DNA from: Halobacillus campisalis
GTDB taxonomy: Bacteria; Bacillota; Bacilli; Bacillales; Halobacillaceae
Length of the DNA: 64,000 bases
Assembly (NCBI RefSeq): GCF_030345335.1
Contig: NZ_JAPVRC010000002.1
Location: 434,001 to 498,000 of the forward strand
Direction of reading: 5' to 3'
Each line of letters begins with the position of its first letter. Positions within the stretch are counted from its first letter, which is position 1. Under the pieces are notes generated by a model. That model was not told the DNA's origin and ran no database searches. It saw nothing but the letters and a program-made list of their open reading frames with translations. Below are positions 32,524-42,000 of this stretch, one piece after another. The position numbers and the translations under genes were made by a program.

Positions 32524-33705
32524 ATGAAGGAGAAAGAAAAGATACTTTTCATGATTATCAATATGAATATTGGAGGAACTGAAAAAGCTCTGCTTAATAT
32601 GATCGCAACTATGCCAAAAGATAAGTACGACATTTCCATTTTAATGTTGGAGAGGAAAGGTGGATTTTTAGAGAATATTCCTAAACATGTTCATACCAGG
32701 TATTTAGATAACTTTTCTGAAATCAAACCATTAATTAATAATCCTCCTTTACAGTCATCTTTAACATTAATTAAACAAAAAAAGTATTTAGAATTTATTA
32801 GATTTAACACCTTTTATATGCTGTCAAAAATGTGTAACAATAAATCGATCTTCCTAAAATATTTAGTTCGAAACCTTCCACAAATAAACTATAAATATGA
32901 TACTGCGATAGCTTATGCAGGTCCAATGGACTTCATAAGCTATTTTATTTTGGAAAAAGTTACAGCAGCAAAGAAAGTTCAATGGATACATTTTGATGTA
33001 AGTAAGATAGGTTTTAATCAAAGATTTGCTGAAAAATCATACAAAAAATTCGATGCGCTATATATTGTATCAAAGGAAGCAAGAAGCAAGCTGCTGGAGC
33101 AAGTTCCTTCATTAAATGACAAGCTGAAGGTCCAGCATAATACAGTTTCACATCAGATCGTAAGACAACAAAGTAAAAATGGAGTTGGATTTCAAGATAA
33201 TTTCAATGGTACGAGAATATTAACAGTAGGGAGACTTTCTCCTGAGAAAGGTCATGATCTGTCCATAAAGGTATTGTCAAGGTTGGTCAGAGAGGGGCAC
33301 CATATCAAGTGGTATGTGTTAGGAGAGGGAAAAAGTAGAGAAGACTATGAAACACTCATTAAAGATTTTAGTGTTGAAAGCAATTTTATTTTATTAGGTG
33401 CTGACCCTAATCCTTATCCTTATATGAATCAATGTGATATTTACGTTCAACCGTCTAGATATGAAGGGTACTGTATTACTTTATTGGAAGCTAAGGCATT
33501 AAATAAACCAATAGTTGCAACACGTGTAAATGGAGTAAATGAGCAGTTAATTCACGAAAGAACAGGTTTAATTACAGAGATAGCAGAAGAAGAAATATAT
33601 GAATCAGTTAGAAAATTAATTATTAATAAAGATCTACGCCATAAACTGTCAAATAACTTACTCATAGAGAACTCTAAATTAGAAACTGAAGAATTGATTA
33701 TTTGA
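32524..33705 (+). CDS. glycosyltransferase family 4
   Basis: Third GT4 paralogue: ILFMIINMNIGGTEKALLNMIATM, KKVQWIHFDVSK, LYIVSKEARSKL, TVGRLSPEKGHDLSI, ADPNPYPYMNQCDIYVQPSRYEGYCITLLEAKAL with the E-x7-E pair at its end. ATG start 17 bp after the previous gene. About 35-40% visual similarity to its neighbours points to tandem duplication followed by divergence (inference). Confidence 0.85.
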   Translation: MKEKEKILFMIINMNIGGTEKALLNMIATMPKDKYDISILMLERKGGFLENIPKHVHTRYLDNFSEIKPLINNPPLQSSLTLIKQKKYLEFIRFNTFYMLSKMCNNKSIFLKYLVRNLPQINYKYDTAIAYAGPMDFISYFILEKVTAAKKVQWIHFDVSKIGFNQRFAEKSYKKFDALYIVSKEARSKLLEQVPSLNDKLKVQHNTVSHQIVRQQSKNGVGFQDNFNGTRILTVGRLSPEKGHDLSIKVLSRLVREGHHIKWYVLGEGKSREDYETLIKDFSVESNFILLGADPNPYPYMNQCDIYVQPSRYEGYCITLLEAKALNKPIVATRVNGVNEQLIHERTGLITEIAEEEIYESVRKLIINKDLRHKLSNNLLIENSKLETEELII

Positions 33706-33731
33706 TCACGTTAGATAAGGAGGAAGTGAGA

Positions 33732-34757
33732 GTGCCGTGTATTAGCGTAATAGTTCCTATTTACAATGTAGAACGCTATCTTCCAGCTTGTCTAAATTCA
33801 ATATTAGCCCAATCATTTACAGATTTTGAGCTGATCCTCATAAATGATGGCTCAGAAGATAGGTGTGGCGAAATATGTGATAGTTTTTCCGAGCGGGATA
33901 ATCGTATCAAAGTAATACACCAAAAGAATGCAGGAGTATCTAATGCTAGAAATGAAGGGTTAAAAGTGGCAAAAGGAGACTATATAGCTTTTGTTGACCC
34001 TGACGATACGATTGAACCCTCTATGTATGAAATGATGTACAGTGTGGCCTGCGAAAATGAGGCTGAAATGACTGTTTGCAGAATAAAAACACAAAACCTA
34101 TTCACTGGCACTGAATCAAAATCATCGATTTATGAAGGTAAGGAGAAGGTTTTATCTCAAAAAGATATAAAAAATCAAATCATTCCTTTAATACTCAATA
34201 ACAAAACCGTTAGTTTATCATCTAGTGTAAATAAGCTATATAAAAGATCTATTTTTGATTTGTACAATGTTAAATTTGAAGAACATAAAAGCCATAGTGA
34301 AGATGTGCGGCTGAATTTTAAAATTCTTCCGTTTATAAACCGTTTAGTATACGTAGATGAACCCTTATACAATTATTTTATTCGAAGAAATAATTCTTTA
34401 ACACAAGTGTTCAGGGCAGACTTATATGATTATATTAGTGACAATAGGAGTCTATTGATCAAGATGTGTAATGAATATAGTAGTTCAGAGCAATATGTTG
34501 AGAACGTAAGGAGTCATTACGCTGGTGTCACCTTTAACTTCATCCAAGAGTTAGTAAATAGTTCACTTCCTATTAAACAACAACTAAAAATACTTTCTAC
34601 TATAATAAAGGATGAAGAATTTATTAAAGATATCGCTTGTTATCAGTCTCCATCGCTTTTTCTGAAACTATTAAAATTAATTTGCAGGTTTGGGAATGAA
34701 ATACTGATCATAAGAGTAGTTCAGTATAAATATAAATTAATACATTTTATAAGATGA
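33732..34757 (+). CDS. glycosyltransferase family 2
   Basis: GT-A enzyme: ISVIVPIYNVERYLPACLNSIL, LINDGSEDRCGEICDSF, GVSNARNEG, FVDPDDTIEPSMYEMM. The second metal-ligand motif is DPDD instead of DSDD, as in the 36624 paralogue. The start is the GTG eight bases after AAGGAGG; a TTG ten codons earlier overlaps the preceding stop but lacks spacing. Confidence 0.86.
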   Translation: MPCISVIVPIYNVERYLPACLNSILAQSFTDFELILINDGSEDRCGEICDSFSERDNRIKVIHQKNAGVSNARNEGLKVAKGDYIAFVDPDDTIEPSMYEMMYSVACENEAEMTVCRIKTQNLFTGTESKSSIYEGKEKVLSQKDIKNQIIPLILNNKTVSLSSSVNKLYKRSIFDLYNVKFEEHKSHSEDVRLNFKILPFINRLVYVDEPLYNYFIRRNNSLTQVFRADLYDYISDNRSLLIKMCNEYSSSEQYVENVRSHYAGVTFNFIQELVNSSLPIKQQLKILSTIIKDEEFIKDIACYQSPSLFLKLLKLICRFGNEILIIRVVQYKYKLIHFIR

Positions 34758-34781
34758 ATTTTAAATAAAGGGCGGATTTGA

Positions 34782-36557
34782 ATGATAACGTCATTTAGAA
34801 AATTATTAATGCTGTTTGATAAAAAAGAAAAAAGAAAGTTCTTAATTTTATTTGCTATGATGATAGTGGCTGCCATCTTTGAAACAGTGGGGATAGGATT
34901 AATTGTCCCATTTGTAACCATAGCAACTAATCCAGAACAAATTCACGATCAAGCTGTATTTTCATATGTTTCTGAGTTGTTTAATCTCCAAACATACAAT
35001 TCTTTTATCATATTGGCTGTGGGTGTTTTACTATTCGTATTTGTTATAAAAAATCTATATCTTTTACTATTTCAGTACTCACAATTTAGAATAATTTTAA
35101 ATCAACAGGTTAAATTATCGAGCCAACTGTTTCAGGAATATTTAAAGAAACCATATACGTTTCATTTACAACGAAACACTGCTGATTTGTTACGAAATGT
35201 TAATTCAGAAGTTCCGAAAGTTTTTCAGGGGATCATATTAGCTGGGTTTCAGTTATTCACAGAATTACTAGTGATTACGTGTATCTTGATTTTATTACTT
35301 TTAACCTCACCCATAGCAACTCTTACCGCTTTCACTTTATTAGGTGGAAGTGTTTTTATTTTCTTTAAACTGTTTAGAAAAAAAATATCTTCTTTAGGTA
35401 AAGAACAACAAAAAGTAAGCGGCACAATGATTAAATGGGTCAATCAAGGGCTGGGTGCCAGTAAAGTTGTGAAAGTATCTGGAAAAGAAAATTTTTTCAT
35501 AAAAGCCTATACAGGCCAAAGTCAGATAAAGGCGAACAATAGCCGCTATATGAAATTACTAGAACAAGTTCCTCGATTGTTCATAGAAACGTTATTAGTT
35601 TCTGTTGTTCTTATTACTATGGTGATTATTGTTATACAAGGGAAAAATACTACAGAATTAATATCAACGATGGCCCTTTTTGCTATGGCTGCCTTTCGTT
35701 TGATGCCATCTATCACCCGTGTAGTAGCAATGATTACTACCATAAGATATAGTCAGCCTGCTTTGTCAGTAATCTATGAAGATCTTTTTTCAGAGAAAGA
35801 TGAACACTCAATATCGCTGGACACTCAGAGTGGAATAATTAATAAAGAAGAAAAAGCATTTAAAGATTCCATACAATTAAAAAATGTCACTTACCGCTAT
35901 CCAGGTCAAGATATTTTATCTGTCAAAGACGTAACACTAAACATTCCTATTGGAACATCAGTAGCTTTTGTGGGGGAGTCAGGTGCTGGGAAAACTACAT
36001 TAGTTGATATAATTCTAGGTTTGTTAAAACCCGAGCAAGGTCAAGTAACGATAGATGGAAAGAAATTGACTGATCAAAAAAGGTTATGGCAGCAGAGAAT
36101 AGGTTACATTCCGCAATCCATTTACTTATCAGATGACACTATTAGAGGAAATATTGCATTTGGAGTTGAGGAAGAAAGCATTGATGATAAAGAAGTGTGG
36201 AGGGCTCTAGAACAAGCTCATTTAAAACAATTCGTGAAAAGTCTTCCGGAGCAACTTAATACTCAAGTAGGTGAAAACGGGGTAAGGCTTTCGGGGGGAC
36301 AAAGACAAAGAATCGGTATAGCCAGAGCTCTCTATCACAATCCCGAGATTTTATTTCTAGATGAAGCGACCTCTGCATTAGATAATGGAACCGAAAAAGA
36401 GATTATGAAAGCGATTGATAGTTTAAAAGGTGATATGACATTAATTATTATTGCTCATAGGTTAAGCACAATTAAAAACTGTGATATCGTGTTCGAATTT
36501 AATAATGGAAAATTAGTAGAAGAAAAAAATACAAAAAGTCATTCTCTTATCATTTAA
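34782..36557 (+). CDS. ABC exporter (fused permease/ATPase), candidate lipid-linked glycan flippase
   Basis: Half-transporter of 591 residues: six membrane helices in about 20-310, then the ATPase with Walker A GESGAGKTT (near 397), signature LSGGQRQR (near 502), Walker B ILFLDEAT and the H-loop IIAHRLST. MsbA/PglK-type layout. No Wzx/EpsK-like flippase gene is seen anywhere in the EPS locus, so this protein may move the lipid-linked repeat unit across the membrane, as PglK does. A separate export substrate is also possible. Confidence 0.85.
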   Translation: MITSFRKLLMLFDKKEKRKFLILFAMMIVAAIFETVGIGLIVPFVTIATNPEQIHDQAVFSYVSELFNLQTYNSFIILAVGVLLFVFVIKNLYLLLFQYSQFRIILNQQVKLSSQLFQEYLKKPYTFHLQRNTADLLRNVNSEVPKVFQGIILAGFQLFTELLVITCILILLLLTSPIATLTAFTLLGGSVFIFFKLFRKKISSLGKEQQKVSGTMIKWVNQGLGASKVVKVSGKENFFIKAYTGQSQIKANNSRYMKLLEQVPRLFIETLLVSVVLITMVIIVIQGKNTTELISTMALFAMAAFRLMPSITRVVAMITTIRYSQPALSVIYEDLFSEKDEHSISLDTQSGIINKEEKAFKDSIQLKNVTYRYPGQDILSVKDVTLNIPIGTSVAFVGESGAGKTTLVDIILGLLKPEQGQVTIDGKKLTDQKRLWQQRIGYIPQSIYLSDDTIRGNIAFGVEEESIDDKEVWRALEQAHLKQFVKSLPEQLNTQVGENGVRLSGGQRQRIGIARALYHNPEILFLDEATSALDNGTEKEIMKAIDSLKGDMTLIIIAHRLSTIKNCDIVFEFNNGKLVEEKNTKSHSLII

Positions 36558-36623
36558 ACCAATAAGTGTGTAACATCAATAGGTTAGTTTCTTAATACTT
36601 TAAATTTAGGAGGATATTGGAGC

Positions 36624-37682
36624 ATGTCAAAAGTCAGCATAATAATACCTTTATATAATGTGGAGAAATACTTGCGTAAATGTCTAAGGTCGGTGATTGA
36701 TCAAACACTGAGCGATGTGGAAATTATATTGATTAATGATGGGTCGAAAGATAAAAGCGGGGAAATTGCTGAAGAATTTAAAAGGGAAGATTCGAGAATA
36801 AAAGTGATACACAAAGAAAATGGTGGAGTGTGTACTGCTAGAAACGCAGGAATCCAGATATCCACTGGAGAATATATAGGTTTTGTAGATCCTGATGATT
36901 GGATTGAACCCAACATGTTCGAGGTTATGTATAATAAGGCAGAGGATAGTAATAGTGATTTGGTAGTGTGTAATTATGATTGTGTTTATGAGCAATCCAC
37001 TACTTTTAATTGGTTGAATATTAAAGATGAGGTAATTAATGTTCAGAAACTCGGTTTATCAAACTATTATTATGAATATTTCCTCAAATATGCTCATGGA
37101 GATATCGTTTGGAATAAGCTGTATAAGCGATCAATCATTAATAAACACTTAATCAAGTTTGAGAAGCATTCCGAAGTATTTGCTGACGATTTATTATTTA
37201 ATTTGTATTACTTGTGCCATGTGAACACTATTTGTACTGTTAACAGGTCATTTTATAACTATTTTCAAAGAAGTAACCATTCGATAACTAGCACCCCAAG
37301 ACCTCAGCTATCTAAACGATACACACGTTTAGTTGAGTATTTCATAGATTACGCAAAGAGTCAGGGGAATTTTAGTAGTATAAGTAATATACCACCTATT
37401 TTATTTTACCTGTTGTTTAGAAATAGTATCTCTCATAAAGTTAAAACAAAGGGTGATTTGAGATTTATTAAAGAAGTTTTTAATAGTTTATCAGATTCAA
37501 AAGTATATAAACCGCTCTTGAAACAACTGACATTTGGAAATTCTCCCAATATCTATTGTAAGCAAACTGGTCAAAGTATTAAGACTAACGTTTACATGAG
37601 AATATATTCAGGGTTATGTTTATTACATTTGAATCAACTTCTAACCTTTTTAATAAAGTATGAACAATCAAGGAAAAGTTAG
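36624..37682 (+). CDS. glycosyltransferase family 2, last gene of the EPS array
   Basis: GT-A enzyme: VSIIIPLYNVEKYLRKCLRSVI, LINDGSKDKSGEIAEEF, GGVCTARNAG, FVDPDDWIEPNMFEVM. AGGAGG upstream of ATG. A 66-bp gap separates it from the ABC exporter, and a terminator about 100 bp after it ends the operon. Confidence 0.86.
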   Translation: MSKVSIIIPLYNVEKYLRKCLRSVIDQTLSDVEIILINDGSKDKSGEIAEEFKREDSRIKVIHKENGGVCTARNAGIQISTGEYIGFVDPDDWIEPNMFEVMYNKAEDSNSDLVVCNYDCVYEQSTTFNWLNIKDEVINVQKLGLSNYYYEYFLKYAHGDIVWNKLYKRSIINKHLIKFEKHSEVFADDLLFNLYYLCHVNTICTVNRSFYNYFQRSNHSITSTPRPQLSKRYTRLVEYFIDYAKSQGNFSSISNIPPILFYLLFRNSISHKVKTKGDLRFIKEVFNSLSDSKVYKPLLKQLTFGNSPNIYCKQTGQSIKTNVYMRIYSGLCLLHLNQLLTFLIKYEQSRKS

Positions 37683-37781
37683 GACAGAAAGTTTATTTAG
37701 ACATACTGCCCAAGAAAATCATAAAAGGAATGCTCTCAAAGGTATCTGTAATTTAGACATAAATTATATTTCCTTTTTAAG

Positions 37782-37810
37782 AACCGTGTAGGCAACTACA
37801 TGGTTTTTTT
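37782..37810 (+). terminator. terminator at the end of the EPS operon
   Basis: AACCGTGTAG-GCAA-CTACATGGTT (one G-U pair) followed by TTTTTTA. Confidence 0.8.
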
Positions 37811-37845
37811 AGTTAACCTGAAACCCTATAGTTTTTTCGCGGAAT

Positions 37846-37874
37846 TTGATTTAAGAGTAACTACAAAATATGAC
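37846..37874 (+). promoter_or_regulatory. promoter of the UDP-xylose synthase gene
   Basis: TTGATT, a 17-bp spacer and TATGAC, between the EPS terminator and the start codon. Confidence 0.5.
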
Positions 37875-37905
37875 TACAAAATCAATTTAAAAGGTGGGGG
37901 TTAAT

Positions 37906-38886
37906 TTGGCTAAAACTGAAAAAAAAGTTCTGGTTACTGGGGGAGCCGGTTTCATTGGTTCTCATTTGTGCAGGGAATTATTAGCAGAAGGTAATAAAGT
38001 TACTTGTCTAGATAATTTATTAACGGGTTCAATTGAGAATATCAATGCCCTTCTTGACCATCCTAACTTTAAGTTTATATTTCATGATGTAACCATACCA
38101 ATCGAGGTGGAAGTTGATGAAATATATAATTTGGCATGTCCGGCCAGCCCTGTTCATTACCAATATGATCCAGTGCGGACTATTCGAACAAGCGTCCTAG
38201 GAGCTATGAATGTACTTGAATTAGCTAAAAAAACAAATGCAAAGGTTTTACAAGCATCTACATCTGAAGTATATGGAGATCCGGCAGTTCATCCTCAAGT
38301 AGAAGAATATTGGGGGAACGTTAATCCTATAGGTGTTAGAAGCTGCTACGATGAAGGGAAGAGGTGTGCGGAAACTTTATTTTTTGACTATTTTAGACAA
38401 TATGGTGTGGATATTAAAGTTATTAGGATTTTTAATACTTATGGACCCAATATGCACCCTGAAGATGGCCGTGTAATCAGCAACTTTATTGTTCAAGCTC
38501 TAAAAGGCGAAGGAATATCTATCTATGGAAACGGAGACCAAACCCGCTCCTTTTGTTTTGTCGATGATTTAGTTAATGGAATGATGAAGATGATGAATAC
38601 TGATAACTTGCAAGGTCCAATAAATTTAGGAAACCCTCAAGAATTCACAATTCTTGAGTTAGCAGATAAAGTTATTCAGATTACTGAGTCCTCATCACAA
38701 TTACAATTTAATCCTTTACCTCTGGATGATCCTAAACAAAGAAAACCAAATATAAATGAAGCTAAAACTAAATTAGGCTGGACACCAAATGTTTTTCTGG
38801 AAGAGGGATTAAAAGAAACGATTAAATACTTTGAGGATAAGTTATCCAAAGACAAAGGAGTAGTCCTGCATAAATTCATATTATAA
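37906..38886 (+). CDS. UDP-glucuronate decarboxylase (UDP-xylose synthase)
   Basis: Converts UDP-glucuronate to UDP-xylose. Hallmarks of the UXS family are all visible: [28 protein letters not shown], the [11 protein letters not shown] stretch, YWGNVNPIG and RSCYDEGKR with the catalytic Tyr/Lys, and RTYGPNM-like [14 protein letters not shown]. The TTG start is seven bases after AAGGTGGGG; a GTG four codons earlier lies inside the site. No UDP-glucose dehydrogenase is encoded in the window, so the substrate must come from elsewhere. It has its own promoter but probably serves the adjacent EPS. Confidence 0.9.
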   Translation: MAKTEKKVLVTGGAGFIGSHLCRELLAEGNKVTCLDNLLTGSIENINALLDHPNFKFIFHDVTIPIEVEVDEIYNLACPASPVHYQYDPVRTIRTSVLGAMNVLELAKKTNAKVLQASTSEVYGDPAVHPQVEEYWGNVNPIGVRSCYDEGKRCAETLFFDYFRQYGVDIKVIRIFNTYGPNMHPEDGRVISNFIVQALKGEGISIYGNGDQTRSFCFVDDLVNGMMKMMNTDNLQGPINLGNPQEFTILELADKVIQITESSSQLQFNPLPLDDPKQRKPNINEAKTKLGWTPNVFLEEGLKETIKYFEDKLSKDKGVVLHKFIL

Positions 38887-39043
38887 TTTGAATTTTAAAT
38901 ATCCTTGAAACTGAGCTTCATAGAAAACGAAGGATGTTAGAGCCCGTTTAGCAATAAAAGCTTATTCACATATTAATTGAAAAAAGTTTCAACAATAGAT
39001 AGGAGGGAATAAATTAGACAAAGTAGAACAAAAGGAGATTTTT

Positions 39044-39763
39044 ATGAGACTAGCATTTATTTCAGATATTCACGGAAATGCCCAAGCCCTGGACTCTGTA
39101 TTAAAAGATATTGAGAAACGCAACATAGATCAACTCTTCGTATTGGGAGACATCTCATACAGAGGTATTGACCCTCAAAGGTCAGTCGATATGGTACGTA
39201 AATTGGATGCACAGGTGATCAAAGGAAATGCTGATGAATGGATTGTAAGAGGAGTTCAAGACGGCGAAGTTCCAGAGGAATCCATTAAAGGGATGAACGA
39301 AGAAAAGGATTGGTCATTCTCAAATATGACCAGTGAATCGGTAAACTATTTGAGGGATTTACCAGAAGAAATAAATGAAGAGTACGAAGGGGTTAACATT
39401 CATGCGTTTCACGCAACCCCGAAAGATTTATTTGAAGTCGTATTACCTACAGAAACGGATGAAGGCATGAATGAACGCTTAATGGCCAATGAAGTAGCTG
39501 ACATTTATATTTATGGCCATATTCATAAGCCTTATATCCGGCATATCGGCGGGAAGATTGTAATTAACACCGGCAGTGTCGGACTGCCTTTTGATGGTTT
39601 AGCACAGCCTTCTTACGCTATCGTTGATATTGAGGATGGCGGGGTGCAAACTTCTATTGTCCGGACGAATTATGACTTGGAGCAACTGGTAGAGGGAGTG
39701 AAGAGCTCAGACTACCCGAATAAAAATTTATTAAGCAAGTTATTAATGGATGCTTCTGTTTAA
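39044..39763 (+). CDS. YfcE/MJ0936-type metallophosphoesterase
   Basis: Calcineurin-like phosphoesterase of 239 residues: AFISDIHGNAQAL (motif I, DxH), VLGDISYRG (GD), IKGNADEWI (GNAD), then HAFHATP and YGHIHKPYIR (GHxH) as metal ligands. GDGNAD-type members of this size hydrolyse phosphodiesters or nucleoside phosphates; the substrate is not deducible. AAAAGGAG upstream of ATG. It is monocistronic between the EPS region and the lasso cluster and ends at a strong terminator. Confidence 0.85.
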   Translation: MRLAFISDIHGNAQALDSVLKDIEKRNIDQLFVLGDISYRGIDPQRSVDMVRKLDAQVIKGNADEWIVRGVQDGEVPEESIKGMNEEKDWSFSNMTSESVNYLRDLPEEINEEYEGVNIHAFHATPKDLFEVVLPTETDEGMNERLMANEVADIYIYGHIHKPYIRHIGGKIVINTGSVGLPFDGLAQPSYAIVDIEDGGVQTSIVRTNYDLEQLVEGVKSSDYPNKNLLSKLLMDASV

Positions 39764-39775
39764 TATTAATAATGG

Positions 39776-39820
39776 AAAAGGGGAGGCCTTATTTTGAGAA
39801 GGCTTCCCCTTTAATTTTTC
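39776..39820 (+). terminator. intrinsic terminator
   Basis: AAAAGGGGAGGCCTT / AAGGCTTCCCCTTT stem followed by AATTTTTC; separates the phosphoesterase from the lasso operon. Confidence 0.88.
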
Positions 39821-39915
39821 TGTCTCTTTATAATTTTTTGCACTTCATCATTTAAGTGAAATTGTTCATATTTTTATGTAGTAATAAGTGGAAAAAAATA
39901 AAAATAAAGTATTGT

Positions 39916-39953
39916 GTTCTTTATAAAATTATAGTATGTTCTTTATATAGAAT
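39916..39953. promoter_or_regulatory. tandem SinR-like boxes upstream of the lasso operon
   Basis: GTTCTTTATAAAATTA (39916) carries one SinR heptamer. GTTCTTTATATAGAAT (39938) matches the EPS promoter operator at 15 of 16 bases. A TTGTGT hexamer overlaps the first box, but no convincing -10 partner was found, so the exact promoter is not defined. Confidence 0.6.
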
Positions 39954-39969
39954 AAAAACTTTTAAATAG

Positions 39970-39998
39970 ACTGCTTTAATATGAGCAGTATTTATTTT
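39970..39998 (+). terminator. leader hairpin with T-rich tail (possible attenuator)
   Basis: ACTGCT-TTAATATG-AGCAGT followed by ATTTATTTT, between the putative operators and the first lasso gene. It parallels the hairpin in the EPS leader. Confidence 0.35.
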
Positions 39999-40006
39999 AC
40001 ATAATC

Positions 40007-40022
40007 GTTCGTTATAAAGAAT
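40007..40022. promoter_or_regulatory. leader box identical to that of the EPS operon
   Basis: GTTCGTTATAAAGAAT, identical over 16 bases (17 with the preceding C) to the box at 13405, and similarly placed 23 bases before the first start codon. Confidence 0.6.
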
Positions 40023-40045
40023 TTTAACTTATTGGAGATGTTATT

Positions 40046-41986
40046 ATGGGAGCCATAGTTGGTATTTATAACTTTAATAAAGAACCCTCTTCCCAAGTCC
40101 ATAGAAATGGAATGATGAATGCTCTGCAAAAGTTCCCGGCAGATGATGTGCAGACATGGGACCAGGATAATATTTTCCTGGGATGTCATGCCCAGTGGAT
40201 TACCCCTGAGTCTGTAGGAGAGAAATTACCTTATTATGATCCTGAGAGAAATTTAGCGATAACAGCTGATGCAATCATTGATAACCGCCAGGAGTTGTTC
40301 GATGCGCTTGGTGTTAGTAAAACACTTAGACTGAAGATGCCGGACAGTAAGCTGATTTTACTTGCTTATCACAAATGGGGGGAAGAATCTCCTAAACACT
40401 TAATTGGAGATTTCGCTTTCATGATTTGGGATGAGCGAGAACAAAAACTTTTTGGTGCGAGAGATTTCTCTGGCAGCCGTACACTTTATTATTTTAAGGA
40501 TACCCATAGATTTATTTTTTCTACAATAATACATCCATTTTTTACTTTACCTTATATTGAAAAAAAATTAGATGAACAATGGTTAGCTGAGTACTTAACT
40601 ATTTCTGGAATGATTGATTCAGTAGACGCTGTGCTCACTCCCTATAAAACTATTCAACAAATACCACCATCTCACAGCATAACTATCCGCCAAGGTGAAA
40701 TTTATTTTCACAAATATTGTTCATTAAAGCCTGGAAAGCAGATTAAATATAAATCCAATCAGGACTACGTGGAAGCTTTTCAAGAAGTTTTTCAAAAAGC
40801 CGTCGATTCCAGACTGCGCACCCATAGAAATATAGGGGCCCAATTAAGTGGGGGATTAGATTCAGGAGCGGTAGTAGGTTTCGCTTCAAATACGTTACAA
40901 CGTGAGAATAAGTTATTGCACACTTTTAGTTACATCCCCCCTAAGGATTTTGAAGATTTTACCCCCAAGCAGTTGATAGCTGACGAGAGTCCAAATATAA
41001 ATTTAACGGTAAAGCACGTAGGTGGGATAATACCGCATTATCTGGACTTTGAAGGTAAAGATTCTTATTCAGAAATGGATGAGTTTTTAGAAGCGATGGA
41101 AATGCCTTATAAATTTGTGGAGAATTCTTTTTGGTTAAAAGGGATGTTTGAAAAAGCGCACCAGGAAAATATAGGCGTATTACTAAATGGGGATAGAGGA
41201 AACTTCACTATCTCCTGGGGATCAGCTTTAGACTATTACGCCACGTTATTAAAAAAAATGAAATGGCTGCGGTTAACCCATGAGCTTCACAATTATAGTC
41301 AAAAAGTGGGCGGTGCCAGATTTGGGAGACTGCCTAGTATCGCTAAAATCGCTTTTCCCACTATCAGCAAACTATTATCAAGTGAACCTTCCATTCGTTT
41401 TCCCATGTTGGTTAACCCTGAATTTGAAAAAAAGAATGGAGTTTTGCAAAAGCTTACTGGCCACGGAATAGATGATACCGGGTGGCTCAAAGCATCTACT
41501 ATATATGAAGAAAGGAGATCATTGTTTGAGGATATGTTTCCTTGGAGTACAGGAAATACGTTGACCGCCAAGCTTTCTTTACGGTACTCCCTATGGAAGC
41601 GGGATCCTACTAATGATCTAAGAGTAGTACAATTTTGTTTAGCTTTACCAGAAGAGCAATTTATTCAGTCGGGCGTAGATCGTTCACTTGTACGAAGGTC
41701 CACTGAAAAATTATTACCTGATGAAATAAGGCTGAATCAGAAGACTAGAGGTGTCCAAGGTGTGGATTGGGTGCACCGAATGATTCCACACTGGGAATGT
41801 TTTGCAGAAGAAGTTCAAGAGTTGAGTAAAGATCCTGAGATGCAGAAGTATATAAACATGGACGTAATAAAGAAAGCTTCCTTGAAATTAAAAGAGAAGC
41901 CCAATCCTGCCTTTGCAACTAATGCGGATTATAGACTACTTATGCGTAGTCTAATTGTCTACCGTCATATTAAAAGTTTTCATTGA
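40046..41986 (+). CDS. lasso cyclase 1 (asparagine-synthase-like macrolactam synthetase)
   Basis: Closes the lasso ring by adenylating the Asp side chain of the core and joining it to the new N-terminus. The 646 residues have an N-terminal Ntn-hydrolase-like domain that starts MGAIVGIYNF and so lacks the catalytic Cys2 of true asparagine synthetases, as is usual for lasso cyclases. The synthetase domain has the PP-loop LSGGLDSGA (near 268). Conserved late segments are LRYSLWKRDPTNDLRVVQFCLALP and RLNQKTRGVQGVDW. It is the first gene of the cluster, with GGAGATGTTATT before its ATG, and is followed after 14 bp by precursor 1. Confidence 0.92.
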   Translation: MGAIVGIYNFNKEPSSQVHRNGMMNALQKFPADDVQTWDQDNIFLGCHAQWITPESVGEKLPYYDPERNLAITADAIIDNRQELFDALGVSKTLRLKMPDSKLILLAYHKWGEESPKHLIGDFAFMIWDEREQKLFGARDFSGSRTLYYFKDTHRFIFSTIIHPFFTLPYIEKKLDEQWLAEYLTISGMIDSVDAVLTPYKTIQQIPPSHSITIRQGEIYFHKYCSLKPGKQIKYKSNQDYVEAFQEVFQKAVDSRLRTHRNIGAQLSGGLDSGAVVGFASNTLQRENKLLHTFSYIPPKDFEDFTPKQLIADESPNINLTVKHVGGIIPHYLDFEGKDSYSEMDEFLEAMEMPYKFVENSFWLKGMFEKAHQENIGVLLNGDRGNFTISWGSALDYYATLLKKMKWLRLTHELHNYSQKVGGARFGRLPSIAKIAFPTISKLLSSEPSIRFPMLVNPEFEKKNGVLQKLTGHGIDDTGWLKASTIYEERRSLFEDMFPWSTGNTLTAKLSLRYSLWKRDPTNDLRVVQFCLALPEEQFIQSGVDRSLVRRSTEKLLPDEIRLNQKTRGVQGVDWVHRMIPHWECFAEEVQELSKDPEMQKYINMDVIKKASLKLKEKPNPAFATNADYRLLMRSLIVYRHIKSFH

Positions 41987-42000
41987 GAGGGGGTGAGATT

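Noticed and set aside
39912-39940. TTGTGT-N17-TATGTT as the lasso operon promoter
   Set aside because: The -10 match is weak and overlaps the second box; other spacings are no better, so no promoter was called.
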